DNA of 64,000 nucleotides. Source: Apiotrichum sp. Y4204 (Eukaryota; Basidiomycota; Tremellomycetes; Trichosporonales; Trichosporonaceae). Shown in pieces: positions 1 to 11,580 of the stretch. The notes beneath the pieces were generated by a model. That model saw only the letters and a program-made list of their open reading frames with translations. It was not told the DNA's origin and searched no databases. The position numbers and the translations under genes are program-made. The DNA lies in the NCBI GenBank assembly GCA_025531455.1, contig JAMYHL010000045.1:62001-126000 (forward strand). The letters run 5' to 3'. The first letter of the stretch is position 1. Every line of letters begins with the position of its first letter.

Positions 1-74
1 GCGAAATATCGCGGGGGGTAAGGAAGACAGATGTCAGACGATTCCTCATCTGTCCCCAGTCGCGCGGGACCCAC

Positions 75-197
75 CTCTTCTCATAGGAAATGTCGTTCCC
101 CAGCTCGGTGACGTACGAGTCGAGCGCCGTCGACCTGGTATCAGCACTGGGTGGTAGCGTGGACGTACGCGCGCGCAATGGACGATATGTTGCCCAT
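75..197 (-). CDS. VPS15: VPS15-like protein kinase, first two exons only (cut by window start)
   Basis: Two short exons read leftwards: 197-169 and 134-75, separated by a 34-nt GT-AG intron (135-168). A second donor (GTGGGT) at 74 leads off the window. The peptide begins MGNISSIARASTALDS and continues with YVTELGNDISYEKS or similar. MGN plus a small residue is a classic N-myristoylation signal. The 'SYVTELG...YEK' pattern resembles the N-terminus of Vps15/PIK3R4, the pseudokinase scaffold of the Vps34 PI3-kinase complex at endosomes and autophagosomes. Only about 29 residues are visible, so the identification rests on the N-terminal motif and the missing kinase, HEAT and WD40 parts would lie to the left. 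The start was chosen because it gives the myristoylation motif and because the splice phases agree (two bases carried over, then one). Confidence 0.5.
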
Positions 198-536
198 GGT
201 GCTGGTGCCGCTTGTGGCGGATGGGGAAGAGTGTGGAGGAGAGAGTTGAAAGAGTTGGTCGAGGATGATTGCGAGATGTGTCTGGTGGCGGGGTTGGGTG
301 GAGATGCGGGGCTCCATCCCGATGACGACCAGCGAGCGGCCATTTCTAGTGGCGACGGGAGCATCTGTACGATGAGCTGCCCTTGCCGTTGCCATTCTGC
401 ATGTCACAACAACCCAGATAATGCATGAAGTGGTGCTATGGAATGCGATGATGAACGAAGCGCATGGGACACGGACCGGAAACCAAGAGGAGGAAGAGCG
501 ATAGAGAGCAACGGAGAAGGAGCAGTGTTTGTCTAA
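198..536. promoter_or_regulatory. Intergenic: VPS15-like promoter and MDM31 3' end
   Basis: This 339-bp stretch lies between the start of the VPS15-like gene and the stop of the MDM31-type gene, both on the minus strand. It must hold the 3' UTR of MDM31 and the promoter of the VPS15-like gene. The sequence just upstream of the VPS15-like ATG is pyrimidine-rich on the minus strand, as in many fungal leaders. I see no clear TATA box or polyadenylation signal. Confidence 0.4.
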
Positions 537-2765
537 TTATACAGATTGGGCATACACGGGATCGACCATGTATCTGAGGGTGTTGAGGAGGCGCTCGGTG
601 CCGCGCTGGATGCCCCAGACGGAGACCTGGCGGATGCGCTTCGAGTTTGCTGCCTCGGAGGAGACATGGTACGCGAGGGCCGAGTAGATCTGCTCGGAGA
701 TGGACGACATGAGGCCCGTCTCGAAGAGGGTCCACGAGCCGTCAAAGTCGGAGATGTCGGCTGCGACCTGGCAGTGGATGGGGACGAGGGTGCGGTTCGC
801 GTTGACAAACGCAACAATGGGGCGGATGAGGGCGTTGTTTCTGAGAGTCACATCGGAGGTGAAGATGGGAACTGCGGCCTTGAGGTCACGGAAGCGCAGG
901 TCAATGTCGATCGTGACCTGCCGTTTGTCCTCTCGGGGCATGGAGCCTTCGGGGGCACGGAGAGGCGGACGGGCGAGGCGATGTTGCCCGGGGAGGAGAT
1001 TGGACGACGCGGCTATCATGTCCTGGAGCTGCGTAAAGTTGTCAAAGTTGTCGCCTGCGGCGTCATCGGGATGCACGCCGGCGGAGATGGCGGCGACGTT
1101 ACGTCCAATGTCCTCGAAGATGGCCTTGATATCCACATCGTCGTCGTCGGGGTGGTAAGGGAACTTTATGTCCAGAACGGCGTCAAGCTTGCCGGAAGTG
1201 AACCACGAAATGACACCCTCATAGCCGGACGCATACTGTGCGTGCTCGAGCGGAAGGCCGTCAATGCGGAAACGCGCCATGCGCTTCACCGTACTTCCAA
1301 CATCACCAGGATGCTTGCCAAGCTTCTGCGGCATGTGGAGACTGAACAGACAGTTGTCGTACTGGCCAGTCATGTACTCTGCACTGAGCATGTCGTAGAA
1401 CAGCCAGCGTTTGCGGAAGGGACCGAACGAGGCGTTGAATATCGACACGTTGTACGGCGGCTGTCCGCCAGGCTGGTATACCGTGACCAAAAAGTCCTCG
1501 ACATGGAACGAGTCGAGCTCGAAATCGCCAGGATATGCCTTGTGACGGTACGCGGCGGGCTCGAGCCTATTGGCCTTGTCCCACCACACAGAGCGGCGGT
1601 CAATGACGCCGCGAACGCCCTTCACTTTTGCGCTCTTAACGAGGCCCTTGCCGTCAAGCCATCGCCGCAGGCTCAGTGTGACCTCCACTTCGTCAAAGTT
1701 TATATCGAACATGGTGTAATTATCCGCCTCGGCCGCTCGTGGTGGGTGGAGATACGAGTCGGGGGGTACCTCGGAGGAAAGGAGAGGAATCGGAGAAGGG
1801 GGAGTAGCCTTGGTGGCCTTGGAAGCCTTGCCAGTGCCTTCCTGGTTCTGCGGGCGTCGCGAGACGTAGACATTCCGGAACGCGATCGTGGACGCTCCCC
1901 ATTTTGGTACGATTGCGGACTCGAAACTGTATGATCAGCGAGAGCTCGAGGCATGCGTTTGAAAGCTCACATTACGTTGACGCCGGCTGCAGAAGTCAGA
2001 TAATCCGAGATCCAGCGCGCGACATATTCCTGCATGGACAGCGAGTTGAGGGTGGCAATGACAGCCGCGACGAACGTGGTTCTGGGGTCAGCTCTGCGCG
2101 GAGTCCTGTAGCTCACGTTCCAACCAAGATCCACAGCGCTGGCGGGTCAGCATCACACCTCATTTCAGTGACCCACTGTTTCCCACCACAAACCAGCTGA
2201 AGAAGGCGCTAAAGTCGTCGGCGTTGAACCTTCTCCATCCGCGGATAGTCGCCCAGCGGAGCCGGATGCGCAGCCGCTCCCACCACGTGTTAGCGGCCTT
2301 GAGAAGGTCGTCACGGGAAGGGCGGTTCGGCCCGAGCGACGCCGAGCGCGCAATCAGCCGCCGGATAAAGGGCGTGTAGTCGCTGATATTCGCGGGCGGG
2401 AGGAGCTTTTGGGGAAGTGTGAGCGGTTTCGGCGGGGTCGGGGTAGGACTCGGCCCCGCCCCGGGTTTCTGGCACTGCGGGCACGGCTCGCCGGGCTTGT
2501 GCTTGTCTCCCGGGTGGTCCTCCGGCTTGGGCGGCGTACTGGCGTTGCCGCGCGCACGGGGAGGAAACTGCCTCGGAATGCCCGGTCGTGGTGGTGGCCG
2601 GCCAGGGAGCGTAGTCAGTGGTGTGAGTGTCGCTAGTGGCCGGCTCCTCATTGATGGAAAGGAAGGTGGGAATATCCGTAATCCACTCGCCACCGCCGGC
2701 CGCGCGATCGCTATCGCTGCACGCGCGGCGCGCAGAGTGTGCAATAACGGGCGGGAGGCGGACAT
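537..2765 (-). CDS. MDM31: Mdm31/Mdm32 family mitochondrial inner-membrane protein
   Basis: Four exons: 2765-2177, 2138-2117, 2081-1971 and 1926-537, with introns of 38, 35 and 44 nt. They give 703 residues. The N-terminus is rich in Arg, Ser and Ala and looks like a mitochondrial presequence, followed by a Pro-rich linker. The signature of the family spans exons 1-3: tryptophan/arginine-rich WWERLRIRLRWATIRGWRRF, then FNADDFSAFFSWFVVGN, then the membrane segment LWILVGTTTFVAAVIATL. The long last exon carries the conserved soluble part (for example FGPFRKRWLFYDMLSAEYMTG). Mdm31/Mdm32 sit in the mitochondrial inner membrane and act in mitochondrial shape, inheritance and phospholipid homeostasis. 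Exon 2 is only 22 nt, yet it encodes the start of the TM segment. MDM31 rather than MDM32 is a guess, since fungi outside the Saccharomycetes often have one copy. Confidence 0.85.
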
Positions 2766-3419
2766 CGTTTATGGTGCGGTCCAGACGTGCCGCGGTGGAG
2801 CGGGACACCGTCGGCAAGCCCTGTTGAAGAGCGGTCGCGACGAGGGTTGGCTATGTGGTGCTCTGAGGGCCGGAGACGGTGGATGTGCGAGTTTTGGTGT
2901 CGTCGCGACAACTGACTGTTCTCACGAACAGATGTGAGAGGCGAGTGTCGATGTCGATGTCGATGTTGATGAGGGATATGGTTTGGTCAATAGGGGAGGG
3001 TCGTCATCGAGCGCAATCCGAGACTGTTCCGCGCTCTCTCTCTTTCTCTCTCGTACTGATCACTTTCGTCACTTTCGGCATGACTCTGTACAAGGAGAAG
3101 ATTGTGAGAACCCACCTCCACTCAAAATCACGTGACTTTAATTATCGACCAGCCACTGCATTGACCCAGTTGATTCATTTGTTTCCGCGTTGCTCGCGTC
3201 GCTCGTTGACGCTCAGCCATGTGCAGCTTGCATGGCTGGATTTCCACAATTAATATGATGTGTAAACTTGCTGGGATACTTTTTGCCACTGGGAATTTCA
3301 GTTGATGATCGCTCGACGACGAACAGCAGGTAGCAACAAGAGATTTGTCAGGCCCCATCGCTTCTCCATCTCTCCACATCTCTCTTGTAATACTACACCA
3401 CCCAAAAGCTCGGAACACA
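2766..3419. promoter_or_regulatory. Divergent promoter region between MDM31 and NMD3
   Basis: The two genes are transcribed away from each other from this 654-bp interval. A palindromic E-box TCACGTGA lies at 3128-3135, a sequence bound by Cbf1/bHLH-type factors in fungi. A pyrimidine-rich run at about 3357-3390 precedes the NMD3 start. I see no coding exon here. Confidence 0.5.
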
Positions 3420-5231
3420 ATGGAGTACGAGCCAGACGCACGCGGACTCGAGTCCTACATCCTCTGCGCGGACTGCGGCACAGTCATCTCCTCCGCCAAC
3501 GGCGCAGGTCTTTGTGAGTAGGGTGGAGCCGGGGTGAGAGAGCTTGTTAGCATTCACCCCGCCAGCATCATTACTCTAACACCAGGTGTCGGATGTCTGC
3601 GCAACTCGGTCGACATCACAGAGGGTATCCCGAAGGAGGCGGTCGTCAACTTTTGCCGCGGGTGCGAGCGCTTCCTCTCCCCGCCGAACACATGGGTCGC
3701 GTGCCAGCCGGAATCGCGCGAGCTGATGGGTGAGTAGCGGCAGAAGAGATAGTAAAAGCTGACTGAAGCCATCTGTTTGAAAAAGATTGCCCGGCCGCTG
3801 CTCAAGGTGCGCCTGATTGACGCGTCGTTTATCTGGACGGAGCCGCACTCGCGCCGTATCAAGCTCAAGATTACGATCCAGAAGGAGGTGCTGGCGAACA
3901 CTGTGCTGCAGCAGACGTTTGTTCTCACGCTTGTCGTGCAGACCGGGCAGTGCCCGGCGTGTACGCGTCTTGCGGCGAAGAACACGTGGAAGGCGTCGGT
4001 GCAGGTGCGGCAAAAGGTGACGCACAAGCGCACCTTCCTGTTCCTCGAGCAGCTCATTCTCAAGCACAACGCGCACAAGGACACGACGTCGGTCAACGAG
4101 AAGCGCGACGGCCTCGACTTTTTCTACACGGAGCGCAACACTGCGATTAAGATGGTGGAATTCCTCGCCGGTGTCGTCCCCGTGCGGACCAAGGGGTCCG
4201 AACAGCTCATCTCGCAGGACACCCACAACGGTACGGCAAACTACAAGTTTACGTACTCGGTGGAGATTGTCCCGATTTGTAAGGACGACCTGGTCGCGAT
4301 TCCAAAGTCGCTCGCGCGGCAGTGGGGCAACATTTCCCCGCTGACCATTTGCTCGCGCGTCGGAAACTCGATCCACCTCATGGACGTCCAGACCTTGCAA
4401 CAGGCGGACGTCACCGCGCCGGTGTACTGGCGCCAACCGTTCGACTCGCTCGCAACGGTGTCTGACCTTGTCGAGTTTGTCGTTCTCGACATTGAGCCGA
4501 CCGGAGTGCAGCGCGGCAAGTACATTCTCTCGGACGCACAAGTCACCCGCGTGACTGGCACAGGCCACAAGGCAGATGAGGACGGGATGGGCGACGACGG
4601 GATCTACCACACGCGCACGCACCTCGGCCGCTTCCTCCAGCCCGGCGACACAGTTCTCGGCTACCACCTGACAAACGCAAACTTCAACAGCGAGGCGTTT
4701 GAGGACATTGACCCTGCGCGGATACCTGATGTGATTCTCGTGCGCAAGACGTTCCCGAACCGCCGCAAGAAGAACAAGACGCGACACTGGAAGCTCAAGT
4801 CGATCGCAAAGGAGACCGAGGACAATGCGGACGGCACGACGGGCGCCGAGGGCCGCGGGCGCGGCACGCTCGGCCGCCGCGGCGGCGTCGACCAGAAGAA
4901 TGTCGAGCGCGACTATGAGCTCTTCCTCCGCGACCTCGAGGAGGACCCCGAGATGCGCGCAGCCGTCAACCTCTACCGCGCCGAGGAGCCGGTTCCGGCC
5001 GCCAACGCCGAGGACGGAGATGTCGCCATGGGCGCGGGCGCCAGCAAGCCCGGCAGCGGCATGGCCGGTGGCAAGCGCCGTACCGGGGCTGCGGACGCGG
5101 CTGCCGCCGAGATGGACATGGACGACGACATGTCTGAAGAAGAGGAGGCCGACTTCCCCGAGATCGCGATGGACGAGCTGCTCGAGAACTTTGACGACAT
5201 GGGGATCGAGGACGGCGAGGAGGTGCTCTAG
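3420..5231 (+). CDS. NMD3: 60S ribosomal export adaptor Nmd3
   Basis: Three exons, 3420-3513, 3586-3729 and 3769-5231, separated by GT-AG introns of 72 and 39 nt, give 566 residues. Nmd3 binds nascent 60S subunits and recruits the exportin Crm1. The N-terminus carries the zinc-binding Cys pairs of the family: CADC in exon 1, CVGC across the first splice junction, FCRGC in exon 2 and CPAC early in exon 3. The intron 2 junction restores the conserved ELMAICLKKIARPLLKVRL. The central region keeps the eIF5A-like and OB-like folds, with stretches such as FTYSVEIVPICKDDL. The acidic C-terminus, ending in LLENFDDMGIEDGEEVL, resembles the leucine-rich export-signal tail. Splicing by eye is supported by the sum of the exons being divisible by three. 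Confidence 0.95.
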
Positions 5232-5721
5232 AGTTTGTATGCATGGATCAGACCGGGATCAGAGGGGTTAGCGCCAAGAGCCAGCTGATTAACATTCGTC
5301 ACACTTGACTAAACACTCTCTGCTGCTTCCACTCATTCATGCACTCACGTCATGCCATGGCTATATACAGGAAATATGACAACACGCCACTTCGCAGCCC
5401 AGTGTATCTCATCTCAGAACCATGCTCTCGCAATGTATCTCTTCAGTTGGCCATGCTTTGTTTCGCGCTCACAGACATCACACCCCTCAGGACCATGGTA
5501 CCCTGCCTACCCGTATGCACACCTTCGGCTCCCCCCCCCCCCCTATGGCCTTGGGTACCGACCACAGACGCCCCAGTCGGCGTCCCGCGCGCCGGTCTGG
5601 CTCTCAACAAACGCGGACAGCTCGCACATAAAGTGCCCATGATACGGCGACGAGCGGCATGCCATGTGGTCGATGTGTGTCGGCGCGTTACTTTCCATCA
5701 GCAGCCTTCAGTCTGCTCAAC
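5232..5721. other. Convergent 3' region
   Basis: This is 490 bp between the stop codons of NMD3 (plus) and the histidine acid phosphatase (minus). It contains a run of ten or more C at about 5527-5540. No exon with family similarity was seen, so it is presumed to be two 3' UTRs and terminators. Confidence 0.4.
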
Positions 5722-7569
5722 TCACTTGACCAACAAGCGGACATAAGTCTTGCCGAGGCCCGGTTTGGCGGGTTTCGGCCCCGGGCGTTTGGTGGGATAC
5801 ATTCTCGTCTCGCCGTCCGTCTTGCGCGGGCACACGACGCGCTCGACCGCCCACCGCGCGCCAAAGGGCACGAGGTGCGCGAGCACAAAACGCCGCGTCC
5901 TGGGGTGTTTTGGGAGACTTCGCGTCGAGAGCTTTGTGCGGAGCTTGAGGGCCCCAAGCGCAGTGAGAATCTCGACCATTTCGTTGTCGTGAGTGAAATC
6001 CACAAACAGTCGCTTCCCCCCGTGCGGGAACGTCGCTTCATCCCCATCCAACGTGCGGTTCACCGTCGTGCTGTCCACCGGCGCCGCGTCGTGCAGCCGC
6101 GCAAGCAGCTCGTTCACCCACCCCGCCCCCATCACCGAACTGTACCGACCGCCCTGCCCGACGCGGTACCACCGCTCCACGTCCGCGACGTACCCCGCAA
6201 TCTCCCACTCAGCCGCGGTCAGCACGCGGCACCACCGGCTCCACTCCCACTCGGCCGGGTTCACCCCGCCGCGCACTGTCGTGTCAAAGCCGCACATCCC
6301 CGCAATGCGGAACACATCGTGCTCGTCTAGCGGAGGCTGTGGGCCAAGAAGCCGGTTTAGACGTTCTGCCGCCGGGCGCAGCAGCTTGACGACCTTGAGA
6401 TACTCGTTCCGGCCGGCCGGTGGGGAGAGCGCGTTGAACGCGCGGCACGAGTGCACCGAGAGCGTGTTGTTCATGTGCTGCTGTCAGAGGCGCGCTCAAG
6501 CACGTGTGTGATCGGTCGCCCGGGGGCGTACTGTATCATTGGAGCGGTGCCGTGGGGTTCGGCCCCCGTCCCCTCCCCCGCGCACTCACCTTGCCCTCGG
6601 GGATCACCACGTCGGGATCCAGCCCGCGCGACGCGTTGAACTCGTGCCCGGCGTAGCCCTCGCGCCAGAACCGCGCCGTCTCGGCCACGCGCGGCTGGTC
6701 GGTGCTGCGAACGAATAAATGGAGGTTCGGGTATTGCTCCGTGTAGCTGCGGCCGGACTCCCATGCGCTGTGTGTCAGTGGGAGAATGGGACGAGCATGT
6801 GTGGGGGTATGGGTGAGGGTGGAGGAAGACTTCGAAAACAACGACACGGAGCTCATCCCGACGCTGCCCAGCTCCCCTCCTACGACGCTCGACGCCCAGC
6901 TTGCCCGCTAAGACTCATACTCACGCCCGCCGTCCCTGGTCCGTCAGACGCCCAAACTCCCACCCGCGCAGCGTATAGTCTACATTTTGGAGAAAGGCAA
7001 ACTCGGGCCGGTTGGTGGGAACGCGGTTGGCGCGGTGCGCAATCTTGTCGAGCGTGCCGCGCAGCGACTCGGCAGCGTGCACTGTCGGGTATCGGCCGGT
7101 ATGTCGGTGAAGCTGCTGTCAGTGGAAAGTAGGGGAAGAGAGCGCTGCACTCTGCACGCTGCACACCGCACGCTGCACTCACGACGGATACCTGGTCGAC
7201 GTAGCATTCTCTGGGGAGGACGCCTCCCTGCCGCGGCGCCCACGGCGCATATGCACCGGCATTGCGCGCCCACACGCTTTCTCGCGGCTCGTCCCCCGAG
7301 AGAATGTCACACGCCCACTTGAACCTACACTGTCCGATGGTGAGGTTCCAGGCTGCGAAGAGCCCGAGCGCGGCGAGGATGGCGAGGAAGACGGCCGGGA
7401 AGAGGTACACCGGCGGCGCGGGGTGGCGGGGATGGCGGGGATTACTCCGCCGCCGCCTGGGTGTCTGCGTCGGCGTGAAGGGTGTTGATGGGGAAGGAGG
7501 GGTGATGGGGCTGGCGAGGAGAGGCGTGCGCTCGCCGGCGGTCGAGGCCGGCTTGGGCGTGCTCATCAT
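5722..7569 (-). CDS. Membrane-anchored histidine acid phosphatase (phytase-like)
   Basis: Four exons, 7569-7183, 7112-6925, 6767-6590 and 6477-5722, with introns of 70, 157 and 112 nt, give 502 residues. After a Pro/Ser/Arg-rich cytosolic start (RRRR at about 38-41) a single membrane segment lies at about residues 52-74 (VYLFPAVFLAILAALGLFAAW), so a type II topology is likely. The catalytic N-terminal motif follows a splice junction as VLHRHTGRYPT (about residues 129-139). The second catalytic motif is FTHDNEMV, with H414-D415. The family hydrolyses phosphate monoesters such as phytate by a phospho-histidine intermediate. The canonical RHGxRxP motif has Thr in place of Gly here. Distance to family phytases and cell location are inference. 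It could instead be a phosphatase of other phosphorylated metabolites. Confidence 0.8.
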
Positions 7570-7960
7570 CGTGAGAGTTGTTGTGACTTTTGGATTGGGG
7601 GATTGATGTGGGATGAATGGATTGGGAGTGGGGAATGGATTGGCGGCGTATGTGGCTCCCCATTCAGTCGTCTCGTCGAGAGCAATGCAATGCGCAATGC
7701 ACTGCTCCGCGCTCCGCGCTCCGCCTTAGTTCATCATCATCCATGCATATTGTCAATGCGCCGTGCGTCGTTCATTGCTCTCGATCACTGCATACATTCT
7801 TTTATCTGGATATCGCGCCCTATCTCTTCAGCATCTGCGCCACCATGACGTATCCCGGCGGCATCGTGCTCGCGGTATTGTGCTCGCGGCATTGTGCTCG
7901 CAGCTTCGCGGCCTCGAGGCCCCGCGGCGCATCCGTATCCTTCTCTACATCATATCCCCC
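7570..7960. promoter_or_regulatory. Intergenic: phosphatase promoter and cyclodeaminase 3' end
   Basis: Both flanking genes are on the minus strand, so this 391-bp interval should hold the promoter of the phosphatase and the terminator of the cyclodeaminase. Short direct repeats of GCATTGTGCTCG/GGTATTGTGCTCG occur at about 7863-7898. No motif of known function was recognised. Confidence 0.35.
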
Positions 7961-9255
7961 CTAGTCATACTCGGGCACGACGGTACCGAGGCCGAGACGT
8001 TCCGCCTCGGTAAGCACGACGCCGGCGATCGCGACATCCTGCACGCCGAGCCCGACAGACTTGAAAATATGCACCTCGGCATCCGCGACGCGCTTGGCGT
8101 CCACTTTCTTCGTCACGAGCTCGCCAATCTCGACGAGCTTGTCCGCGGGGACATTCTGGAGTTCGCCGGCTTCGTGGGCGCACGCCTCGCGCGAGTCGAC
8201 CAGAATCACGCCCGCGCGCTGGATCAGCGCGTCCTCCACCTCGCGCATGTGTGGCTTGTAGCTCCCGATCATGCAGATGTGTGCACCCTTCTTCACGTCT
8301 TTGGAAGCGAAGAGGGGCTTGGTGGACGACGTCATGGTGCAGATGATGTCGGCGTTTGCGACGGCCGCGGAGAGATCAAAATTGTCTGACGTGCCGTCCG
8401 AAAAGGACGCGACGCCGTGGGTGACGGTCACAGCGGGGAACGCACCCTTGATCGTGGATACGAGACCGAGCGAGCGTCCGGTCTCTTTCCGCGCGACGAC
8501 GGTCACGCTGCTGATGCTCGGGTAGGCCGCGATGAAGGCGCGGATATGGGCCTCGGCTTGGGCGCCCGAGCCGAAAACAACCAGCGAGGCAGGCGTCGCC
8601 GGGCCGAGGACCTGCATCGAGAGTACGGAGCCTGGTGTGAGTGACAAATCCAGGGAAATGACAGAGACAAGGTGATCGCAGAGTCATACACTGCCGAGCA
8701 GCATCGCTGATCCCAGAGCAGAAGACGGCAGGCATCCACTTGCAAGATGCCGCATACATCTCCGTCTTGCTCCACTCTCTCCAAACTCACCCGCAGCATT
8801 CCTTACCGCCGTCAACTTGCGCGCATTAACCACGGCCCGCACAGCACCGCTCTTCTCGTCCATAATCAGCGTCGTAGCAGGCAGCCCGTCCCCGCCGGCA
8901 GTGGGCACGCTGACAATCTTGATGGCCGTCTGGGCCGCCGCGCGGCCAGGCATGAAGAGCATGCTCACACTCGGAGAGGTGAGGACATGTCGCTGCGGGA
9001 GCTGGAGTGCCGGGATGCCCGGAGCTGTAGGTCAGCGTGGACTCTCGGGATGCGGTGTGGCATGTTGGACATGTTGGAGATGGAGTTGAAGACGAGTTCA
9101 TCCCACTCGCACCCCGCTCGGCTCGGCTCACCGTCCTCGGTCTTTTCGCTCGAGTACGCCGCAAACACCTCTTCCTGGGAGCGCACCGCAAGCTGCATGT
9201 CCAGGGCGCCGAGCACGGCGTCGACGTCTGCCGCAGTGAGGATCTTGAGCGCCAT
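7961..9255 (-). CDS. Ornithine cyclodeaminase / mu-crystallin family protein
   Basis: Three exons, 9255-9132, 9024-8791 and 8631-7961, with introns of 107 and 159 nt, give 342 residues. The family uses NAD(P) to act on amino acids or imines: ornithine to proline, or ketimine reduction as in mu-crystallin. The start MALKILTAADVDAVL and the N-terminal half (PALQLPQRHVLTSPSV, then FMPGRA) fit the substrate-binding part. The Rossmann motif VVFGSGAQAEAHIRAF is in the third exon, followed by the expected SATPLF-like CTMTSSTKPLFASKDV and GSYKPHMREV. The C-terminus AGVVLTEAERLGLGTVVPEYD closes the fold. The splice junctions rebuild the frame exactly. The substrate cannot be told from the sequence. 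There is no neighbour that points to proline or arginine metabolism. Confidence 0.88.
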
Positions 9256-11580
9256 GGTGGGAGTGTGGGATGTGGGAAGATGCCGAGGTCGTTGTCGTGC
9301 GGCCTTTGAGTACTTTGTGTTGGGCTTGCGCTGTTATATCGCCTCGGGCCGGCCTCCACCCGCCCACCAGCGCTTACTTGGCGGGCCGGAGTTGCCGAGA
9401 TAGCGCGAGCCGGGGAAGTTGGAGTTGGAGTTTGGTCGTCAAAGGCGATGGGAGATGTTCTGCATGCATGTCGTTGTGATGAGGTTGATGATGCGGTACG
9501 AGGATCACGGTTATCTTAGTCCAGTCCGAGTTAGAGAAATCGAATGTCAACGACCAGTGAGACATGCACAAAGAACGCTGAGCTGGCTAAGCGCCCCACC
9601 CAAGAACCTTAGTGGCGACTGACGCGAAGCCGCCACCGCGAGCCCAATCGCGAGCAACCCCCGACGCGATCAAAGATGAAGGAACGTCCAATGTCGAGCG
9701 GCAAGCACGCGCCACGCTTGGACCAGGATCATGGATCACACTGGTGGTGGTGAGATGGGAGATACAGGGGCTGCACGAGCGCCTTCGGATCACCATCTCG
9801 CGATCGCAAGTAGCTCGCCAAGATCAACATGAGATTCGATGGTGAATAGGTCAGGACCACTGGAGTTACGGATCACGGGGGTGACAGTTACGGTGCTGAA
9901 CAGTGACGCTTTCCAGGATATGAGGATTATTGCGGCCGTCTTGTCATGTGGAGATGAGTTCATGGCTCACGATTCATATGTATCACGAGCGCCGGTAATG
10001 AGGATGGGAGGATGTACAAGGGCGACAATGCCGCCACTGGGGCCTCACACAATCTCCGAAGTACCTGATTGAAGACTGACATCCAACTGTCCGAGGACAA
10101 CGCGCGCATTCCGCACAGCTCGCACAGCGCGCACAGCGTACCAATGTACTACATACAACCCGCGACGCCGAGTCCCACTTCTCCTCTCGGTCTCTCGGGT
10201 ATTGCGCAGCTCCCCGGTCCATCGCGGCATGCACAACTCCCCATCCGGAGCGACGTCCGAGCGGTATTGACGTCGTACAGTATTGCACTCGCCACCATCA
10301 CGCCGAGGTTCGTGGAATGGACGCGGGCACGGCTGGATCGAGAAGGTCGCCTCTGAGCCTCCTTGGTAGACCGCATGTCGTCCCGTCCGATGCACCATGC
10401 CAATTCATCTTATTGCTGCTGTCTCACGCTGTTGCGCGTCACCAGTGGTAGTACTGCTGATTTATTGCATTCATGCAGGGCGGCAATTATCTATTATGGT
10501 TTGGCCCTGGACGCGTACAGAGCGGCACAGAGTCGCACCAGAGTGGCGGCACAGAGTCTCTCAGAGCGGCGGACGATGCCGAGAACGCAGACCTTGGGAT
10601 GAGGGATGAGAGTCAAAAGAGTCGCTGCGCGTGCCGTGATTTCTGGCCCGGCTCGCCCCTGGTGCCCGCTCTACACTGAGCCCTGGGACCTACAAAAGCT
10701 CCGACACAGGCTGCAACCGGGGGTTAAACTCTGGCACAGGATCCGTTTTGGGTCTTTGCATCCCGAGTAAAAACTCTAGAATTATAGGAGCTGTAAGAGC
10801 GAGTGCCTCGCATGTCTCGAGTGGCTCCCAGCTCTCGGCATGCAGATTGTGTCATTCGCGTCACTGACCGCGACGCAATAGGCCCACAAGAGGCTCTGGC
10901 TCGTCTCCACCGACGTTTGTTCCCACGGTCCCAGCACCTGACGGCGAGATGTTGCTTATTCTGTAAAGCTGTAGTTTGTTGTGCGTGTCGTATGCATGCC
11001 CAGAAGGCCAGAAATGGTGGGTGATGATCGTGATGATGATGGTGATGAATGGTAGTGTCCAAAAGGAGGACATGCATCTACGCATCCTAAATGCTGCTTG
11101 TAGTTGTAGTAGCAGTTGCAGCAGTTGGAAAACATTCGCCAAGAGGAGCAAAGGAAAGGCAAATAGGCTGATCATTCCTCGTCCATCATAATCCCCCCTT
11201 CCTTTGGCACAATTACAGAATGATCTGCTACCAGCGCGCACAGACCTTTGGTCGCTGGCTCGCCACCCGCAGAATGGTGAGAATAGCTGACTGGACTAGA
11301 GTGGCCAGAGTGGACTACCCGAATGCCTTGGTCTCTCTGGTCCGTCCTCTTTCCGATCATATTCCGCTGCATTGGTAGTGGCGCGTGACTGGTAGCGCAG
11401 GGGCAGCAAAGCAGAGCATTGAACATGCACCGGAAGAGAAGCGCGAAAAGGCGGACAAGGGCCAGGAGGCAGGAGGGAAGACACGAAATCTGGACCCATT
11501 ACTCACCTTCTCCCTTGCGGTCATGCCTGCTTTCCCTCCCTTCGCGCCCCTGCCGTTCCCCCCCCCCTGATTGTCTGCCA
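9256..11580. other. Gene-poor interval, nothing recognised
   Basis: About 2.3 kb upstream of the cyclodeaminase (minus) and before the PHD-gene leader. Open frames here are short and none shows a family motif, a plausible splice chain or a tRNA B-box. Minor features are CAGAG-type short repeats at about 10520-10570 and repeats of GCACAGC at about 10115-10140. The promoter of the cyclodeaminase gene must lie at its left end. Confidence 0.4.

Noticed and set aside
546..1934. 462-codon frame on the plus strand opposite MDM31
   Set aside because: It is the antisense shadow of the well-conserved Mdm31 exon, has no domain, and arises from GC-rich third positions.
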